Shown here: piece after piece, positions 12,281 to 13,171 of the stretch
Layout of the letters: each line of letters starts with the position of its first letter
Numbering within the stretch: the first letter of the stretch is position 1
Source: Bacillota bacterium
GTDB taxonomy: Bacteria; Bacillota; Clostridia; Christensenellales; Aristaeellaceae
Direction: 5' to 3'
Assembly (NCBI GenBank): GCA_023458835.1
Contig: JAEWWY010000312.1
Span: forward strand, 1-13,171
DNA length: 13,171 nt
The notes under the pieces: generated by a model
Databases searched by the model: none
Told to the model about the DNA's origin: nothing
Seen by the model: only the letters and a program-made list of their open reading frames with translations
Position numbers and translations under genes: made by a program

Positions 12281-13157
12281 CGTGAAAAGAGTCATAGGAA
12301 CAAGCCTTTCAGGCCTTCGAATGACCGGGGGCAGCCGTGATGCCATACTGCATAAGGCGAAAGGAGAAAGGATCGTGAAAAAGAAGGCGTCCGTATCCTT
12401 GGTGTTTGCCATTGTACTGGTTTGCGTTTCTGTTACCGCGCTGGCGCTGAGCGGGTATTTCAGCGTACAGGATTATTTTTCCCGAAGGACAACTCCGGTG
12501 GAATTGGGAGAGCTCGTTGTTCCCATCGGAAAGACCTTTGACAACGAATATATGCGCGTAACCATCGGAGATGCATACTTTGACAGCGAACGCTTTGCCC
12601 TGACGCTGAACCTGGAAAGCAAGGACCACCAAAAGCCCGTTTACCTGTACCCCAAGCTGCGGGGATACTGCGGCGACAGGCAACTGGATATCGATGTGGA
12701 AGGCATGCGGGGAGACTTTATGTCGGGCTTCCTGTACCCGAACCTCACACAGGATGATTTTTGGAAGGGGGAATATGGCTTTGAGGGCTGCCTGTATGAG
12801 GATGAAGCGGATGGCGATGTACGCTGGGTGTTCACCATGCAGGTGCTGGCCCCCAACTGGCCGCTGATTGCCATAGAACCGTCTGAGGATAATCAATCCT
12901 TGTCTGAGCAAGAGCGGGACGCGCGGCACGATGCATACATGCAGCGCTACCGTGACGCGTATGATAGCCGACAGATCCTGGTGGATGACGGCGAAGGCCT
13001 GTGGGGATACACTGCCATGCTCCCCGTGCCGGAAGGAATGACCCAGGAGGAGTGGTGGCGCGTGCCGCTGGGGGATCAGTTGCTTCAGTCCGGAGCCTTC
13101 TCCCTGGTGGAGACCATTGAATGCACCTATACAACCAAGCTGCCTGCGGGCAAATAA
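12267..13157 (+). CDS. Single-pass membrane protein, probable anti-sigma factor of the preceding sigma gene
   Basis: The 296-residue protein has a short cytoplasmic part of about 40 residues, a membrane segment at about 41-62 (SVSLVFAIVLVCVSVTALAL) preceded by Lys-Lys-Lys, and an outer domain of about 230 residues. The outer domain is beta-rich near the membrane (about 78-150) and then acidic, with a charged stretch around DNQSLSEQERDARHDAYMQR. ATG 12267 is six bases after GGGGGAGG and inside the last codons of the sigma gene, implying coupled translation and equal amounts. Its layout mirrors the minus-strand partner at 5283-6494, but I see no strong sequence match between the two outer domains. 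The anti-sigma role is inferred from position and topology; no known catalytic or zinc motif is visible. Confidence 0.7.
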   Translation: MKPDDVKRVIGTSLSGLRMTGGSRDAILHKAKGERIVKKKASVSLVFAIVLVCVSVTALALSGYFSVQDYFSRRTTPVELGELVVPIGKTFDNEYMRVTIGDAYFDSERFALTLNLESKDHQKPVYLYPKLRGYCGDRQLDIDVEGMRGDFMSGFLYPNLTQDDFWKGEYGFEGCLYEDEADGDVRWVFTMQVLAPNWPLIAIEPSEDNQSLSEQERDARHDAYMQRYRDAYDSRQILVDDGEGLWGYTAMLPVPEGMTQEEWWRVPLGDQLLQSGAFSLVETIECTYTTKLPAGK

Positions 13158-13171
13158 GCGGCGCATAAGAG

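Overview
The window reads as a GC-rich Clostridia-type (low-confidence: Oscillospirales/Christensenellales-like) Firmicute chromosome. The reasons are strong GGAGG-type ribosome sites, frequent GTG/TTG starts, sigma-A promoters, two ECF-type sigma/anti-sigma pairs of a kind common in Clostridia, and palindromic intergenic repeats like those scattered through gut Clostridia genomes. No rRNA, tRNA, CRISPR array, transposase or integrase was seen.

Region 1 (1-5202, + strand) is a molybdenum-cofactor and molybdate-uptake operon: moaC (3' end only), moaA, a MOSC-domain protein, mogA/moaB, modA, modB and modC. MoaA and MoaC make cyclic pyranopterin phosphate from GTP, MogA activates molybdopterin for metal insertion, the MOSC protein probably handles sulfur or finished cofactor, and ModABC imports molybdate. 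A 367-base gap between modA and modB holds no gene but two palindromic repeat elements.

Region 2 (5283-7081, - strand) is a sigma factor followed by a one-pass membrane protein that is probably its anti-sigma factor, behind a recognisable sigma-A promoter. Region 3 (7221-9618, + strand) runs outward from the same intergenic region: a 59-residue single-span membrane peptide overlapping a BcrA/LanF-like ABC ATPase with no large permease, then an exported CapA-family protein overlapping a stand-alone OmpR-type winged-helix DNA-binding protein.

Region 4 (9775-11654) is the most unusual part. A near-consensus extended -10 sigma-A promoter precedes a ribosome site and a 16-codon leader peptide with three threonine codons in a four-codon span. 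Downstream are mutually exclusive hairpins, one followed by a T-rich tract, then a segment able to mask the ribosome site of the next gene. That gene encodes a threonyl-tRNA synthetase paralogue whose TGS domain is absent and whose editing domain is internally deleted. It looks like leader-peptide transcription attenuation of an aminoacyl-tRNA synthetase, in a phylum where T-boxes normally do this job.

Region 5 (11747-13157, + strand) is a second ECF sigma/anti-sigma pair, overlapping by 14 bases. The two sigma modules thus flank the ABC/CapA/winged-helix/ThrRS block on both sides.
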